Shown: positions 15,067 through 28,584 of the stretch, in pieces
How the letters are laid out: every line of letters begins with the position of its first letter
Position numbering within the stretch: position 1 is the stretch's first letter
DNA from: Saccoglossus kowalevskii
Lineage: Eukaryota > Hemichordata > Enteropneusta > Harrimaniidae
Assembly: GCF_000003605.2 (NCBI RefSeq)
Contig: NW_003133344.1
Span: 805,343-849,161, forward strand
Direction: 5' to 3'
Length of the DNA: 43,819 bases
Program-made: the position numbers and the translations under genes
Notes under the pieces: generated by a model
Told to the model about the DNA's origin: nothing
Databases searched by the model: none
Seen by the model: only the letters and a program-made list of their open reading frames with translations

Positions 15067-17210
15067 ATTCTGATAGAGGTGATTTATAATGTATAATAGA
15101 AAGATCTCATTTGATGTGCAATTTGTAAATAAAACTAGCCATTATGACACTTTAAATAACATTTCTTTGTAGGTGCCTTAGACGTAGGTCGATTTTTAAA
15201 CCAGATTGCCGTGTGTTCAAGTCCGGGAAGTATTCTGCTGTTATAGGTGCATGTTTCTTTATAATGTAATTTCTTATAAGTGCAATATAGTTATACTTTC
15301 TGAATTATACAGTTTTAAATTGGCTGCTCGTAAGGTTTTCAATCATGTTATGTAATTAGTTTTAGTTTTAGTGTTTGTATGTACGTTATCTGTAATGGTT
15401 TCATACCGCAATTAAAATCTGTATTAATGCGCGAATAGTTTCCCTATTGTAAAAACGAGAAGCTCCAGAAGTGTAATGTGTGAAATCTTAGCATAATAAC
15501 ACGGCAGCTTTTTGAAATGGCGGACTTATACGTATAGGTTGGGCAGTCAGCTGGGTCTACTTTTCTAGCAGTTGAAAACTGTAGTTGAATCGACTTCGTT
15601 TTTGAAACTTTCAAAATATGCGATAATGATTTTACGCTGTTATAATATGTGATAACTATATGATTTTAAAAGCTAGACAAATCTCATTCAATTCTTAATT
15701 CATTGCTTCTTTGTGTAATACAGGAGGTTAATTGTCTGAGGAACTATGATTTGTTTTCCAGATCTGTAAATGGGGTTTCCTGTTGATCTGTGTATGAAAT
15801 ATTATCGAATCAAAACAAATCTCCATATATGATCATACATCCATAAAGTGGAACGTTGTTATTCACGTCGTTAATGGTGTCACGTGAACATATTTACGGT
15901 CCTCTACCAATATGTATTCGTAGTTTTCTCATCTTCCAGGCAAATATGGAGATTTTTGAACTGATTTGGCGATCTGTCAAATTTACAGTTTAACCGTATA
16001 TCAGATTGCCGAGTAGCTAAAACGTTCTAATCAACATTTTAAAATCTCATTTCTTTTCTAGGAATAACGGGTTTTCCCCGTGTATTGATTAACGTGTTCT
16101 GGTGAAAGTGTAATTCGTTTTCATATTTTTAATAAATTAAGAACAGAATTTTCCAGCGGGCAATTATTAGCCTAGTTGATTCTGCTAGGCACTGTGAAAT
16201 ATATGGCGTATACACATGTACGTGTGGTCAATATGTACGCGAGGCAAGCACGTCCCATAAAAATGTAAGCACTATAATCACTACGATTGTTTGATATTTT
16301 AAGGTTTCACAAAAAATTTAAAAAAGTAAATAAATAATCGGGCATCCGAACTTGTTTCCTCTGAAACAATAACTTTGCGATTTTCCCGTGGCGTAGCAGG
16401 TCTGATATATAAGTTTAAGTTGGTTTCCTGTTAAATATTGTTATTCGTTTTTATGTTATTAAGTATTGTCGTGCAAAATATTGACAACATATCACAGACA
16501 ATACCCTTTATCTCACCTAATAACCACCAAAAAAATCATAAGTGTTATTAACTTTTCAGTTAGCGATGACAAATAAATATAAATCAAAATAATATTTTTT
16601 TTTAAATCCATATTTCGGAATGATCTTTTCAATAAATCTGAGCCCAAGATCGTAATTATAAATCATATCTTACAATGTCCTACTCTACTGAGACAAATCA
16701 GTCTAATGTATTTGCCTTGTCTTTTAGTTAGCGCGATAAATGCATGGCAATCAATAACCGAACACCGTTATGTGTTAATCTTTGACATCCGTTAGTAGTT
16801 TCGGATGAGCATTATCATTCCCCCTTATCTTTACGTATGTATTCAAGTGTCATATGAAATGATTATACGCATTAAAAAAAGTTTTTTTATTTCTGTAATC
16901 GTTAGGTATCATCGAATGATAAATACACTCCAATAAGTAATCGTATGTCCTACACAGTTCAATATATAACGTTCGTATCGGTAGATATGTTACAAATTGG
17001 AAAATCGAAAACCATTATTTTGCCTACGACAGTAATGGTTTTTTATAGTGTGTGTTTTACAGTATGTTTTAAATGCTGTGGTGTCAGTCATATTGTGTTA
17101 TGGCGTGGAACTGGCGAAAAGGCACTATATTATTCCAAATTTATGCAATGAATATGCAATGTTACCAGGTGAAAAAACGACAGAGGAGTAGCCCCGTTTT
17201 ATATTTGATG

Positions 17211-17348
17211 TGTAGTGTAGTGTAGTGTAGTGTAGTGTAGTGTAGTGTAGTGTAGTGTAGTGTAGTGTAGTGGTGATGCGTAGTAGTGATGCGTAGTGAT
17301 GTAGAACAGTGTAGTGTTGAGTAGCTTTGCGTAATGTTATGTAGTGGT
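17211..17348. repeat. (TGTAG)n pentanucleotide repeat with degenerate tail
   Basis: Twelve perfect TGTAG units (17211-17270) are followed by about 78 bp of decayed related sequence (GTGATGCGTAG, GATGTAG, GTAGTGTTGAGTAG, TATGTAG). The asymmetry, with a perfect left part and a degenerate right part, suggests renewed expansion at one end. The minus-strand open frame here, rich in LHYTT, is a translation of the repeat. Confidence 0.95.
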
Positions 17349-18237
17349 TATAAAAACACATCATCGATATGTGAACTGCAAAGACAGCCAACATCCCACC
17401 AAATAATCAGGCTATTTACTAAATGTATAATATGTGTTAATACAAAACTACTTCGCTACTTTCAACGAACGAGTTTTATGAAATGACCTGACTGATCATA
17501 AGAACGGTTGGAAATGGGAATGTGGAAATGTCTCGTCAGCTACCTAGACGATAGATATGGACCGCCATAAGTAGAGTGTCTGGCAATAACAGAACAGTAA
17601 AATGAATACTTTTCGTGATTCTAAAACATATTTAAAACATATGTTTTTTCCCAAGCTGTGTGAAGTTTATTCACAAACAAGTACAGGCAATGCCAATTTA
17701 ATAATTAAACTACAAAAGGAGGTATATTATAAATTTAGGTCAGTTTTATTCAATTATCTGAATCTTTTAGAGGATAGAAATTATTCAGATCAATACATTG
17801 ATATTTAAATGATAAATATATATTGATTCTATGACGTCTAGCGTTCATATACGTACAACGGTGACATTGACCAAAACGTCGTCAATTTTAACGGACGTTT
17901 TATGAGATCTGCCTGCGTGCGTTCTTCTGTTTGCTAGTTGATCTTTATATCCATCGCGCGCCCCAGGCAGACAGTGGTGACCCTGACTTTCAGATATTTG
18001 TATAAAACCTTTGCATCACAATAAACCTTTAAATATACCGGATTTCGTGAACTACTTACTAAGGTCTTGTTTGTACTTTGCTTTTTCTATTAATTCAACA
18101 GCCATCTTAAGACTAATTACTCTATTACGTGGAACTCACCACACGTGCATATGCAGGTATGACGACGTTTATTGCGTAGTTCTAGGGAGTTACTATACAA
18201 ATTGATAATAATGCTACCATCAACTAGCAACAAATAA

Positions 18238-18363
18238 GTTATAAATCATCACGATCAGAATTAACCAAATAGTTAAATTTATGGTCTTTATATTGAAGTG
18301 TATATACTTGCGAATAAAGGTTCAGATTATCGCGTGATAATGTAAAGCTATGACGTCATAAAC
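18238..18363 (+). repeat. Composite GATA/CRE dispersed element, copy 2
   Basis: Second copy of the element at 14936-15066, same strand, 3.3 kb away. Its core at 18327-18362 has the inverted GATAA pair and the CRE palindrome in the same order and spacing as copy 1. Confidence 0.65.
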
Positions 18364-21300
18364 AATTAAGATTAATTTTTAATTAATTAAAAACGGATAC
18401 TAACATCTTAGTATTAGGAGTTGTACTTTATTTACCAGGGAAGGTCCAAGCGAATTGAGACATTCCTATAACCACAACATTATTAAATATTTTTGATTCG
18501 ATGATGAAGATGATCATCCCTGGCAAGATGCAATGGCCACCCATCATGACAAACAAATACGCACTCAAACTGTTTGCTATGAAGTTACAGAAACATCAAA
18601 CGTCATACCATTCGGAACCTGGACCACGAAGGCTGGACCACGTTTCTCGAAATATCTCTAAATCGGTACGTACAATGAGGCGTAGCCGGTAGTAATTTGT
18701 ATTAACAAAGGTATTATCTTATTTTGTGCATTACTAAAAAAAAAGACATTCGTATAATTTAACTCCACGTCCTTGAACCAATTGTCTTTTGGCGATGTTA
18801 CTTTCATGGCCAATGACACTTTAAACATTCATAGGCGGTTGCAGATAACTTGTTCATAAATTCAGCATATCGAGGTATTCCTGTACAGCTTCTATATATG
18901 ACAACACGGTCAATATAACAGACTTATGTGGCGATTACACCAAGTGATATTGAAGATTCATCGTGGCGAAGATGCTGTAGGAACCACGTGACAGACATCT
19001 AATTTTCCTATTTACTTAGTACATCCATTAAATCAATCTGCTGCAGATGTTCATCGCTCCCCGCCCACTCATTTTTTTTACCGGTTTACGTCGCCATTGA
19101 AGGTTTCAGAATCGTGTACGTGTATTTAACCTCGAAAAACATTTTTTTGCGTTAAGCAGAGCTATATATACGTCTCACTCGAACACATTGGATAGTTGCA
19201 ACTGCAAGGAAACGAAATAGACATTACAGGAGAATTGAGTGAAATTCAATCAAACTTGCAATGTACGAAATGTCAAATACCGGCGAAAAAAGACTATTAT
19301 ATTCTTTTTAATAACAATAATTATTGTCTCAATTTACAGTAGTTGTTATTGTAAATTGCGATGTGCATTAGTAATGTAAAATTACTATAATTATGATTGT
19401 GTTTCATATATCAGGAAATGGACACTATCCATTCAATAAACAATGACGTAACTTGTATTGCACTTATGTCTTCGTTAAATGTTATTGACTATTTTTTGTT
19501 GTACGCGCTCCCGTTTTTAATTTTCTCAACAAAAGATAAACGTGGCGTGTGTATTATTTGTATTAAAGATGAAATATGGACAAGAACATGCGATTTTTAA
19601 TATCGTTTTTTAAAGATGCATTTTGATGAAAACACTGAATATAATACACAAAAGGCGTTTGTGAGTATTCGGTACAACTATAGTTTGATAGGAAAATTGA
19701 ATTTCTAAATTAGATTGTTTTGGTAAAATCAGTGTTTTTGTTGATTCATCGAATGAATAAATGAAAGAAATATAAAAGTTTATGATCATTATTGTAAAGC
19801 GACACCGTCGTTCCGCGGCGCGTTTCTCGAATTCATGGAAATGTAATTCACACACGTTGAATACACTGCCTGGGCACGACTGTATGCGCTTTAATACATT
19901 TTTAGGGGGGGATAGTGTACGTACAATATTATTGGTCGAAAACTGTGAAGTAAATTATCTGACACTCAACCCAAGTTATAAAAATCTCACAGATGTAATG
20001 TTAACATTCCGAGTATACTATATCGAAAGTGGGTTTAAAAAAAAGGCACTGCTTCCATCTGAATATGAGGTTTTACGTCAAGCGTAGAAATGGTGTTTTT
20101 GAATAATTATAAAAAATGATATAACTGGAGTAAGTGTTGTTCACTATACTAATATTAATTCTATCACGATGACACTAAAATACGGATAATTATTCGAAAA
20201 ACGTCAAATGAATTAAGGCATATACACGAACGGAGCTTATATTTTACAAAGCGACGTAAAAGTCGTACCAAGTTCAAAAAACGTACATTTGGTTCAAACA
20301 GAGAAAAAAAAAGCTATTTCAAGGCATGCTTAAAACTAAAAACAGATGATGCTAATTTTGTTGCACGCAATAAAGAAATATATAACTGGCAAGTATGGTT
20401 GTTTGAACAAGTTCTCAGATCATTAATTTGCGTCGCGCTATCATTTCCTAGTGTCACTGTTAATTAGGTTCTATATCCAACACATTCTTTGTACAGCTGC
20501 ACTTGAATCTACCAGAATGCATGAGTCAGTGCTGCAAATAGACGGTCTCCAATATCACTTTATAGTATTTTTGTTTGAGTGTGTCACAAATATGCTGTCT
20601 CGTTCACAGCCAGTCGTGCAGTAATCACTATAATCGTCCTCCAAATATCTATTCATCACATCATTCACTGTGTGACGGACGCACTTTAGATTAGCTGCAC
20701 TGCGAACTTCTCAACAAGTTGCATTCGATTGATTCGTAAGTTTACACGAAATATATCAACTTCGAATCGCATCAGAAACCCGCAAATGGTTTATCTACTG
20801 TCACACGCCTAGACCGTATTTCCACCCACTGTTTTAGTACAGAGAAATAAACAACGGAATAATTAGTTATTTTATAATTATAGACGAAAATAACATTAAC
20901 TGGATGTGGGCAAATCTACATTGTTAAATAAATAGAGCAAACGTTATTATAGCAGTGATGGCCCTGCCGTATGAAAATCATAAATCTCATTAATTGGGTC
21001 AAATTAATAGGTAATAAATCATGCGACTCCGTCAAATCATGAACACAAGTGAATAATGTTTTAGTTGTGTTATAAAAAGTTACTTATGTTTGCCTGTGAG
21101 CGGTAACACTACTGTGCCAATACCCCGTGGCGACCATCGAACCCACGCGCACCAGAATGTCAATTTGAATTATTTTTTGATGATGGCCCCGGCACGCATT
21201 TGTACCCCCTTCGCCTTAAGGGCTGAAAAAATGACTCACAGTAATCATTCATATCTATGCATACCGGAGATGTCACATCTAAAGGCAAGGCTGTGTCACG

Positions 21301-21841
21301 TTTATAAGTATATTCGAACGTTGGTTCATATGTATTTCCTAGTTTTCAAATGATTGATGTTGTACTGCGAAAGACAGTTTTTATATATATTTTCGAGCAT
21401 GTAATATTTACATGTTTACAGCATGTTTTTATGTCAATTTTCGAAAGTGTAAAGATTCACAAGCAGACATACTTTTTTTTAGATTGTTGTTTTGCCGCTA
21501 GTCGCTATTGTTCGAGTCAAGTTGTTGATACCATTGTGTAGTAACTGATTGCAAGTGTGTGGCAGCATTAATGAAAATGAGATGTTACAGTACCTTTTAA
21601 CCGCGTTGTTTAAATAAGCTAAACATTAAAATCACATTTAAAACATCACATGGTATATATTTAGAAAGCTGTATCTGGCAGCTTCTCAAAAATGCGGTTA
21701 ATTTTGATTTGAATCGTGGAATGGGCTTGATTTTTGTCCAAAAAAAACAAATAAACAGCATTTTGGCTCAAAAACGTGAACAAATATTAGGGTGAACACG
21801 TTTTATTAGGGTGTGTGCTAAACTGTATCATGTAAAGCATA

Positions 21842-21872
21842 ATCTCGCGAAAAAGAAAAAAAAGGGCGAGAT
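21842..21872. other. Hairpin ATCTCGC/GCGAGAT
   Basis: Seven-base perfect arms enclose a 17-base A-rich loop. It lies in a block (about 21660-22200) with the texture of an old dispersed repeat, but no second copy is present in the window. Confidence 0.5.
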
Positions 21873-22087
21873 AAGTTTGATTGGCTCTCGTTTTGAAAAA
21901 CAGACAATCATAGCTGATGTTATTCATTACACCTTTGTGTAAGTTTCACGTTTTTATAACTGTTCTGTTCAAGCAATCAGACTATGCAGTAACATTTCTT
22001 GGAAAAAACACGAGGTGATAAGTATTTGACAATTTCAAAACGATCGGACAAATGTTGGAGTTCTTTTTCAAAAAAATCTAATCTCGA

Positions 22088-22118
22088 CCTCTTTTGAGTA
22101 TGTACGCCTGAAAAGAGG
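22088..22118. other. Hairpin CCTCTTTT/AAAAGAGG
   Basis: Eight-base perfect arms enclose a 15-base loop, 216 bp after the previous hairpin and in the same repeat-like block. Confidence 0.5.
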
Positions 22119-23514
22119 GACTTTTTTACAGCATAAAAACGTTGACATGTACTTTCGAAAAGATCAAAAAATCAGGTCTACTTCAAAAGTGTCTAAAGGT
22201 GCATCACGTCCTTAATGAATATTGACACCAGTGAGTTAATTGATGAATTTGACTTTCTGATTCTGCTTGTTAATGACGAGTAATCCACTTTCATTTACAG
22301 GTTTACTTACAATAATTATCAAATAATTCAATATAAAGTTTAAAATAATGACACTGTACCCAAAAGAAATCGTACGAGCCGAACAATATTTTATAACAGT
22401 TCCAATCGCGGTTGGTTATTATATAGCTCACTCACTGCTAACTCCAAAGTTAGAATATCATCACTATATTCATTCAGCGTGATTATCCGTAATTTCAGAT
22501 CAGACCTGACTTCGATATCTAATTCCGTCTGCAAAGTGTTCAAAGTATTCGTAACTCTACAAACATCTGTTTAGTTACTATTTACGTGACCGCCGTTCTG
22601 AACACGATATTAAGTTAATATAAATACGTCTATAGGTTGTTATCACTACCGGTCAATTACCAAAAAAATTACCACTAGCGTTTCCTCTCTGTTGGCTTTA
22701 CTGAGACCTCTGATATTAGGAATGCACCTGTGTCTGGAAATCGGTGATCAACATACTACGCTCGAGATCATGCGAGCGAGAACGGTCGATGAGCTGGAGA
22801 ATCTACACGCCGTCAAATTACGACATTGTTCTAATAATTTGCATTTAGTAACAAAAATATAGATCATATAATACATACGATTCTTAGATTAAAAACAAAG
22901 TTTAAAAAAGAAAAGAAAGACAGTTGATAACATGTATGTCATGCCGACCACGAATATATTTTAATGATTTACTGGTTACATGGTGCATAGATAAAAGCCA
23001 AAGACGGTATGGGCGACGTTCATTATTTTTCAGTGCTTCTTAATAGGGGTCCTCATCCAACAAGTCCCTGCTATTATAAAACACTTCAACGCATTAAATG
23101 TACAGGGAAAGTATAGTGTTTCCCTCGTTAACACAAATTACAGCAAGCGGGTGTGAAATTGAGATGGGTTCCTGTGTTCCTTTCATCGTGATGAGAGAGC
23201 TAATGAGAGGGTGCCAGCGGCAAGGGTACGGTACTCTCGCTAGTTAGTTAGTAATCGGCAACGGAGTCTACATCCAATTAACACTGACGTCAGTGCTTGG
23301 TGACGTCATATAACAATTAGTCAAGATAACTTCTCTGATGAGTACCTTTCATTAATCATACAAAGTAAATGTTTGTGTATGTTTGTTATTTTGTGTACGC
23401 GGTGTTTGCGTAACACAGGTTTTGCTTGATTTCATTCGCCAACACATGGTTTCCAGATAGCGAGGTATGATTCGGTCGCTTGCTTATCATTTCATCAACG
23501 AATAAATTCAAGAT

Positions 23515-23627
23515 TGTTAAAGCGCCCACAATCGTCGGACCCTGAGTTGTGCTCGATGTGAGTCCCATGCGACGTATACAACAGTGTAAATAAACATTGT
23601 GTTTATACAATATTAGAACGCGCGCTA
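23515..23627 (-). repeat. Dispersed repeat family, copy C (minus strand)
   Basis: Read on the minus strand it has TAGCGCGCGTTC, ACAATGTTTATTTACAC, GTATACGTCGCATGGGACTC, ATCGAGCACAAC and a terminal GGGCGCT. These align in order with copy B at 27223-27334 and, for the central part, with copy A at 8660-8756. An 81-codon minus-strand open frame overlaps it, so that frame is at least partly repeat. Confidence 0.6.
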
Positions 23628-25777
23628 TGCGGCTTCGTTTTATCTTGGTATACGTCATTTACATAACAACATTGAGTTGTTGCAACTAGCTATACACACG
23701 CGTGCATGCCTACCACGCATATCAGCTGAATTGTTGTTTCAGAAATTTAAACAGACACTGTTTTTAACCATAAATAGCATGTGTGGAATATTCTTTGGTT
23801 TTAATAGTCATATTAGGAAGTTATTGTTCGGAATCAAATAGATGGAACTGATTCATCGTATTTTCAACTTGAATAAAAACGCATGTCGCCATTATGCGTT
23901 ATAATGTTTGTAGTGACTGTCATATTTATTTATCCAAAATCCAATGGTGTCTCATATATATAAAATGAATTTCAGGTATATATATTAGCAGTTTAGTGTT
24001 AAGCCGCTAGTGTGATGGCCATTTAGAATAACAAATTTATAAAAAAAATAATTGAATGACAAGACCGACAATGGGTTTTTTAGAGGGGGAGGGGTCAAAC
24101 ACCCAGTCGAAACAAATAATTTAGCAAAATTTCAGGAGAATCCCGTGACATTCTGTTATTTGTAAGAGGTCGTGAAAAGCTGGAGGTCCTGGGGTTGTTT
24201 TTTGAGACATACTCTGCGAATGCTCGCGGTGGACTACTGGGTAAATAGTGTTGTCTCGCATGAGTACAGGCTTTCTTATATTCGCCGGTGAGACCCGGCT
24301 CAATATTACGTCTCGTTCTTGTACCGATTTACAACAACCTTCGAAAGTAACCGATAATATCGATAGTAATGTCTAGTTGTGATAAGTACCGAAGAAAACT
24401 GTGTTTTCGCGAATTAGTTGTAGATTCAGGTTGCGTGATGTCTCAAATATATAGGACATAGGAGTGCGAGATCATATCGAAAGCAAAGAGTGAAAATATA
24501 TAAATAGAATAGTCGGAGTTTAACTGACTGTGTTGCCTTCTCACCGTATAAGCAAATAGATAGATACTTAACCTCTGGAATTATCGACTATGTTTGGTGA
24601 TTTTGATAGTACTGCTTCGATCAAGTAAAACTAATTGCTACGACTTTCGTCGTTCTGAATTTTAAATAATCAACAAAATAAGATATGATTAAATGTAACA
24701 TAGGTAAAAATTGTATTAAAACATTGGCAAAAACAGCCAATTTGAAATTGAACTCTCATAAGGTATAAAACTTAAACAACACACACAATAGCACACACAA
24801 TTGGTTATTGTATCAGAATATTAGAAAAAAAGACTGCGGCATGCAAAATGTTTTTCGGTTTATCTTTGTGTCATCCTTGTAATAAATGATTTCCAAAATA
24901 AGATTGTGAGTTCAGTAACAATTTGACACTCAAGTCAAAGCATATATACGGAATTTAATACGTCAAAACATTCAAGCTGCTCTCTGATTGGTCGGATTGT
25001 TAGGTGTCATAGTTAGGTAGCCAATCAGGCGCAACCTAACATTGTGGACAACTGAATTTCAAACTGTGGGTGAGTTCATTTTTTAGGCGTGGATTTTCGC
25101 TGAAATATGAATTATAGTTGCACATGCTTTCGCCTCATTATGATTATGGAAGCTATATTATCTCAGGGGAAAATATAGGGTTACTTAGCAACAAGAAGAT
25201 CAAAGTTGAAGTCATAGCATCGAGTCGTTGCAGTTATTAACGTATATTTTAAAAGATCTAATATATTTGGTGTACGATTTGGAAATGACTACAATTTTCC
25301 CATTGTATTTATTTATTTATTAGTTTTGTTTGTAATCCCCTCTAGGCTGAAAGTAGTGCAACTTGCGTAAATGACGAGAAAATAAAATATTTAATGAATC
25401 TGGCGTTGCGCAATAAAATTGTTCTCATCCACACATAACACTCAATCTGATTATACTTGGCGATTTCATCAAAAAAAATTATTTGGTTGAAAGACGAATT
25501 CATTGTATCTATAAACCCTTCAATGTGATGCAAATTTATGAAACTATTTCAGATTTACAAACAAACAACAGTTGATCATACAAAATTCACATATAATTAT
25601 GTAGAAAGGTTGTGTTTGTTGTGACGCTCTTAGATTTTCTTAATATGGTAATACGAATTGTAAACATGTTGCTACTTAAAACTCCGCCGAATTACTGACT
25701 ACAAATTAAAGTTACTTTTGTGAGACTGTAAAGTCGTGCACATGGATGAAAATGTAGTGTCTCCCGTCGATGGATAA

Positions 25778-26152
25778 TCGATTATCAGATTATTTACTAA
25801 TCTACTCGTAGACGCACAATCAAGTTTTAAGAAAAGATAATTCTGTCAAACTGCGTTGATCCACATCAAATGTTGCACAATATCGATAATGGCTACTTCA
25901 CTGGCGTCCGCTTGCTCGATTTGTCCAAAGCCTTTGATCTCATTAACTACAATCTACTATTAACAGAGTTTTCAGTGTATTGTTTTGTCAGAGTATGCTG
26001 TTAATTGGTTTAAATCATACCTGACAAATCGACAACAATTTGTGCATGTTATGGGCTGTATTTCGAGAATGGACTTATTTTGTTTAAATGATATGGTTTT
26101 TAAAACAGAACCCCCTGAGCTTATCATATGCCAGACACTTCATGATAAATGA
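25778..26152 (+). mobile_element. Broken non-LTR retrotransposon reverse transcriptase fragment
   Basis: Three frame-shifted pieces together resemble the fingers/palm of a Jockey/CR1-type non-LTR reverse transcriptase. The first (25778-25837) includes QSSFKKR followed by an in-frame TAA. The second (25873-26004) includes NIDNGYFTGV and LLDLSKAFDLINYN, matching RT motif A with its catalytic Asp. The third (25997-26152) includes AVNWFKSYLTNRQQFVHV, matching the segment after motif A. The GVPQGS block and the YADD box are absent, and sequence resembling the LFxxYINDM region follows directly, suggesting an internal deletion. It is surely inactive. The family assignment is inferred from motif order. 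Confidence 0.8.
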
Positions 26153-27222
26153 TAAAATTAATGATGATCTAAATGTAGCTACAAATAATGACGTTAAATA
26201 AAATAATTAATGAATAATTATATGCTTATAAAAGTAAATTCGTAGCTTAGGCTTAAGCATGCTTAAAACTTATAAAATATATATATAAAATAAATGTTCC
26301 TTAAAAAAATCGCTTGGTTTACTTTGTGTTTATTCACCCTACGACTTTACTTCTGTTGAACTATTCTCAATGTTGCACGTTGTGCCGTACACTGAAATAT
26401 TTCACTGCCATTCTCACATTGAAACAGTTACTGACTGAAAACATGTAAAACATGTAACAAATATCAGATTTATTAACATATTTCGTAGAACACACTTTAG
26501 AGGCAATAACACCGAAATACATTCTGCGATAGTCAATGAAAAAAATGTAAAATATGATATGACACTTTTTTCTAGTATAAAAATGAAGACAGCTTCCTAA
26601 TTAACAAAGAACTAATCTACCCCGAAGTCATATTTTGCCCATGTTATATACATGACGAAAATATTACCAAAACAGTAATGTAACTGTGAAAGCATAGCTT
26701 TTGGCGTTGCTGTTTTACATAGTGTATTATCTACCGCAGTGTCAATTATAGCTCGAGGCGTTTGTCTGAGAGCGTCAGATATGAATGGCTGAATTACTGA
26801 TTTCTGCTAACTAATCTGTTGGCTTATATTTTCCGTTGTATTTTTGGGTTTGCTAAAACGTATTTTCAAACAAGGTCGAGCGAGATGTGTGATACAGAAC
26901 GCGCTCTAGAAGTGACGTCATTATCACATTGTATTATGGGTATTTATATGCGAGAAAAAAAACGTATTACTATTTGATCCTAGCTACAGAGCTATTCGAT
27001 AAATGGGTAACAGTTCGTAATATATAAACAAATAAAACCATACCACAAAAACAAATATTGATAAAATGTAAGTTCTCCAGAGTAAAACGGTTTGTTTACT
27101 TTAGTTGAAACTCAAGATAATGAACTAATGCGTTCTCACATGATAACTTCTATGCGACATATTCAATCCCATCCTCGTTCAACAAACTGTATTAATCAAC
27201 CTTACAGCGTCCCAGTCGTCAC

Positions 27223-27334
27223 TTAGCGCGTGTTCGAATTTCCTGTAAACAAACAATGTATTTCACATGCGTTGTATATATCTTATGGGACCCATACCGA
27301 ACACAACGCAGTGTGACAACAATGGCGCTCTAAG
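27223..27334 (+). repeat. Dispersed repeat family, copy B
   Basis: Aligns with copies A and C through TAGCGCGTGTTCGAAT, ACAATGTATTTCAC, ATGGGACCCATACCGAAC and a terminal GGCGCTCTAA. The match to copy C is longer than the match to A, so B and C may be nearer full length. Confidence 0.6.
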
Positions 27335-27439
27335 TTCGTTCTCGGGCGTTTAGCCTTATAAATAGGACAATAAAAAAATCATTTTTTTAATTCGAAAGTG
27401 TCACTTAATTATCTATTAAGACACATGTACACCAACTCT

Positions 27440-27475
27440 ATTTTCAGCAGGCACGCTATTTTCAACAGGCACGAT
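27440..27475. repeat. 2 x 18-bp imperfect tandem duplication
   Basis: ATTTTCAGCAGGCACGCT is followed directly by ATTTTCAACAGGCACGAT, identical at 16 of 18 positions. Confidence 0.9.
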
Positions 27476-28540
27476 GTACATTTTTGGAGAAAAAACTGAA
27501 TGAAGAAAATACAAAAATGGACATTATTGGAACAAATTAAAACATGGACTAAATAGTTAAGTTATTTTTATTATTTGTTTGTAGGAGAAGTAGTTTTTGT
27601 CAACAATAGCATGTTGTGTTGTTGTTAAGTCGAGAGACGTGACCATCAGATCCAGTGCATAGTGCTTTGTTTAGATTCCAGTTAAGGCATTGATTTAACT
27701 GACCGGCTTTACTGTATACAATGATACTATCCGATAGAATTGATGAAACGTGTTTTCCCATGGACACCTGTGAAACCAGACAACAACTTAATTAGCACAG
27801 ATTTCCCCTAAAACAACAATTGTTAAAAGACGCACGTACGTGTAAGCACACCCACAAATCTGTTCACAGCGGAAAAAACGTCCGCAATGAAGCGATATCA
27901 AATGATATTTATTCAAGGTTTCCTGCGAACAAAAAAAAATGCGACAGAGGCAATGAATCAATGAAGGATGCCGGAAAATACGTCACGGTGCGTGTATCAT
28001 TTCACGAGTTCTTTTTTACACTGTTATTAAATTCCAATTCGATTTATTGTAGATAATGGGAAAACTCATCACATCACATCTGTCTCTCAGCAGTCTTCCC
28101 AATGTCTTGACCTTTTTTTGTTCTGCTCTCATTAAAAACTACGAGAATTGATAGCTTTCTTTTAGTAGAATCCACCAGACTTAAATTAATCACTTGATCC
28201 GGGTAAGTTTGTCAATTGCAACCAAGGTTTAATCGTGAGAGGAATTCTTATAATGGCACGGTTATGTAAAAAAAACCGATGAACAAGTGATTAGACAAAG
28301 TGCAGCTGTCCCCAAATTATGTTCAATGTGAGGTTTAATTGTTATAAAAAAGTAATTTAAAAAAAAAATCGCTGCTGCATTATGCCCACTCTCAGACTGT
28401 AATGTATATCATTGACGTCTCAATAACATTCGTCTGTACCCGACCAGGAGATATTGTACCAATGAACAATATCACGGTAGTGTCACGTAGTATGACCAAG
28501 TAATAATCCATTTGTTTATTCAGTCTTGTTCCCCGAATGT

Positions 28541-28584
28541 AATAATATCAATAATAATAATAATAAAATAATAATAATAATAAT
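28541..28584. repeat. (AAT)n interrupted microsatellite
   Basis: A run of AAT/ATA units interrupted by AATATCAAT and by one AAAAT. Confidence 0.9.

Larger units (their letters stand above)
17349..25777. other. Gene-free stretch with repeat remnants
   Basis: I see no gene I can defend. The stretch contains GATA/CRE copy 2 (18238-18363), family copy C (23515-23627, -), two short hairpins in an A/T-tract-rich repeat-like block (21660-22200), and two CRE palindromes at about 23285-23312. Many frames of 40-80 codons look protein-like but match nothing I recognise. Confidence 0.5.

Noticed and set aside
18492..18658. 55-codon plus-strand frame with an acidic start and KAGPRFSKYL end
   Set aside because: It reads like protein, but another frame is also open and there is no acceptor or known domain.
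22612..22862. About 82 open codons with a helical-looking segment (plus strand)
   Set aside because: Several equally protein-like frames occur in the desert; this length is common by chance here.
24124..24245. Protein-like frames on both strands
   Set aside because: Open on both strands with no motif. It shows that protein-like appearance alone is not evidence in this window.
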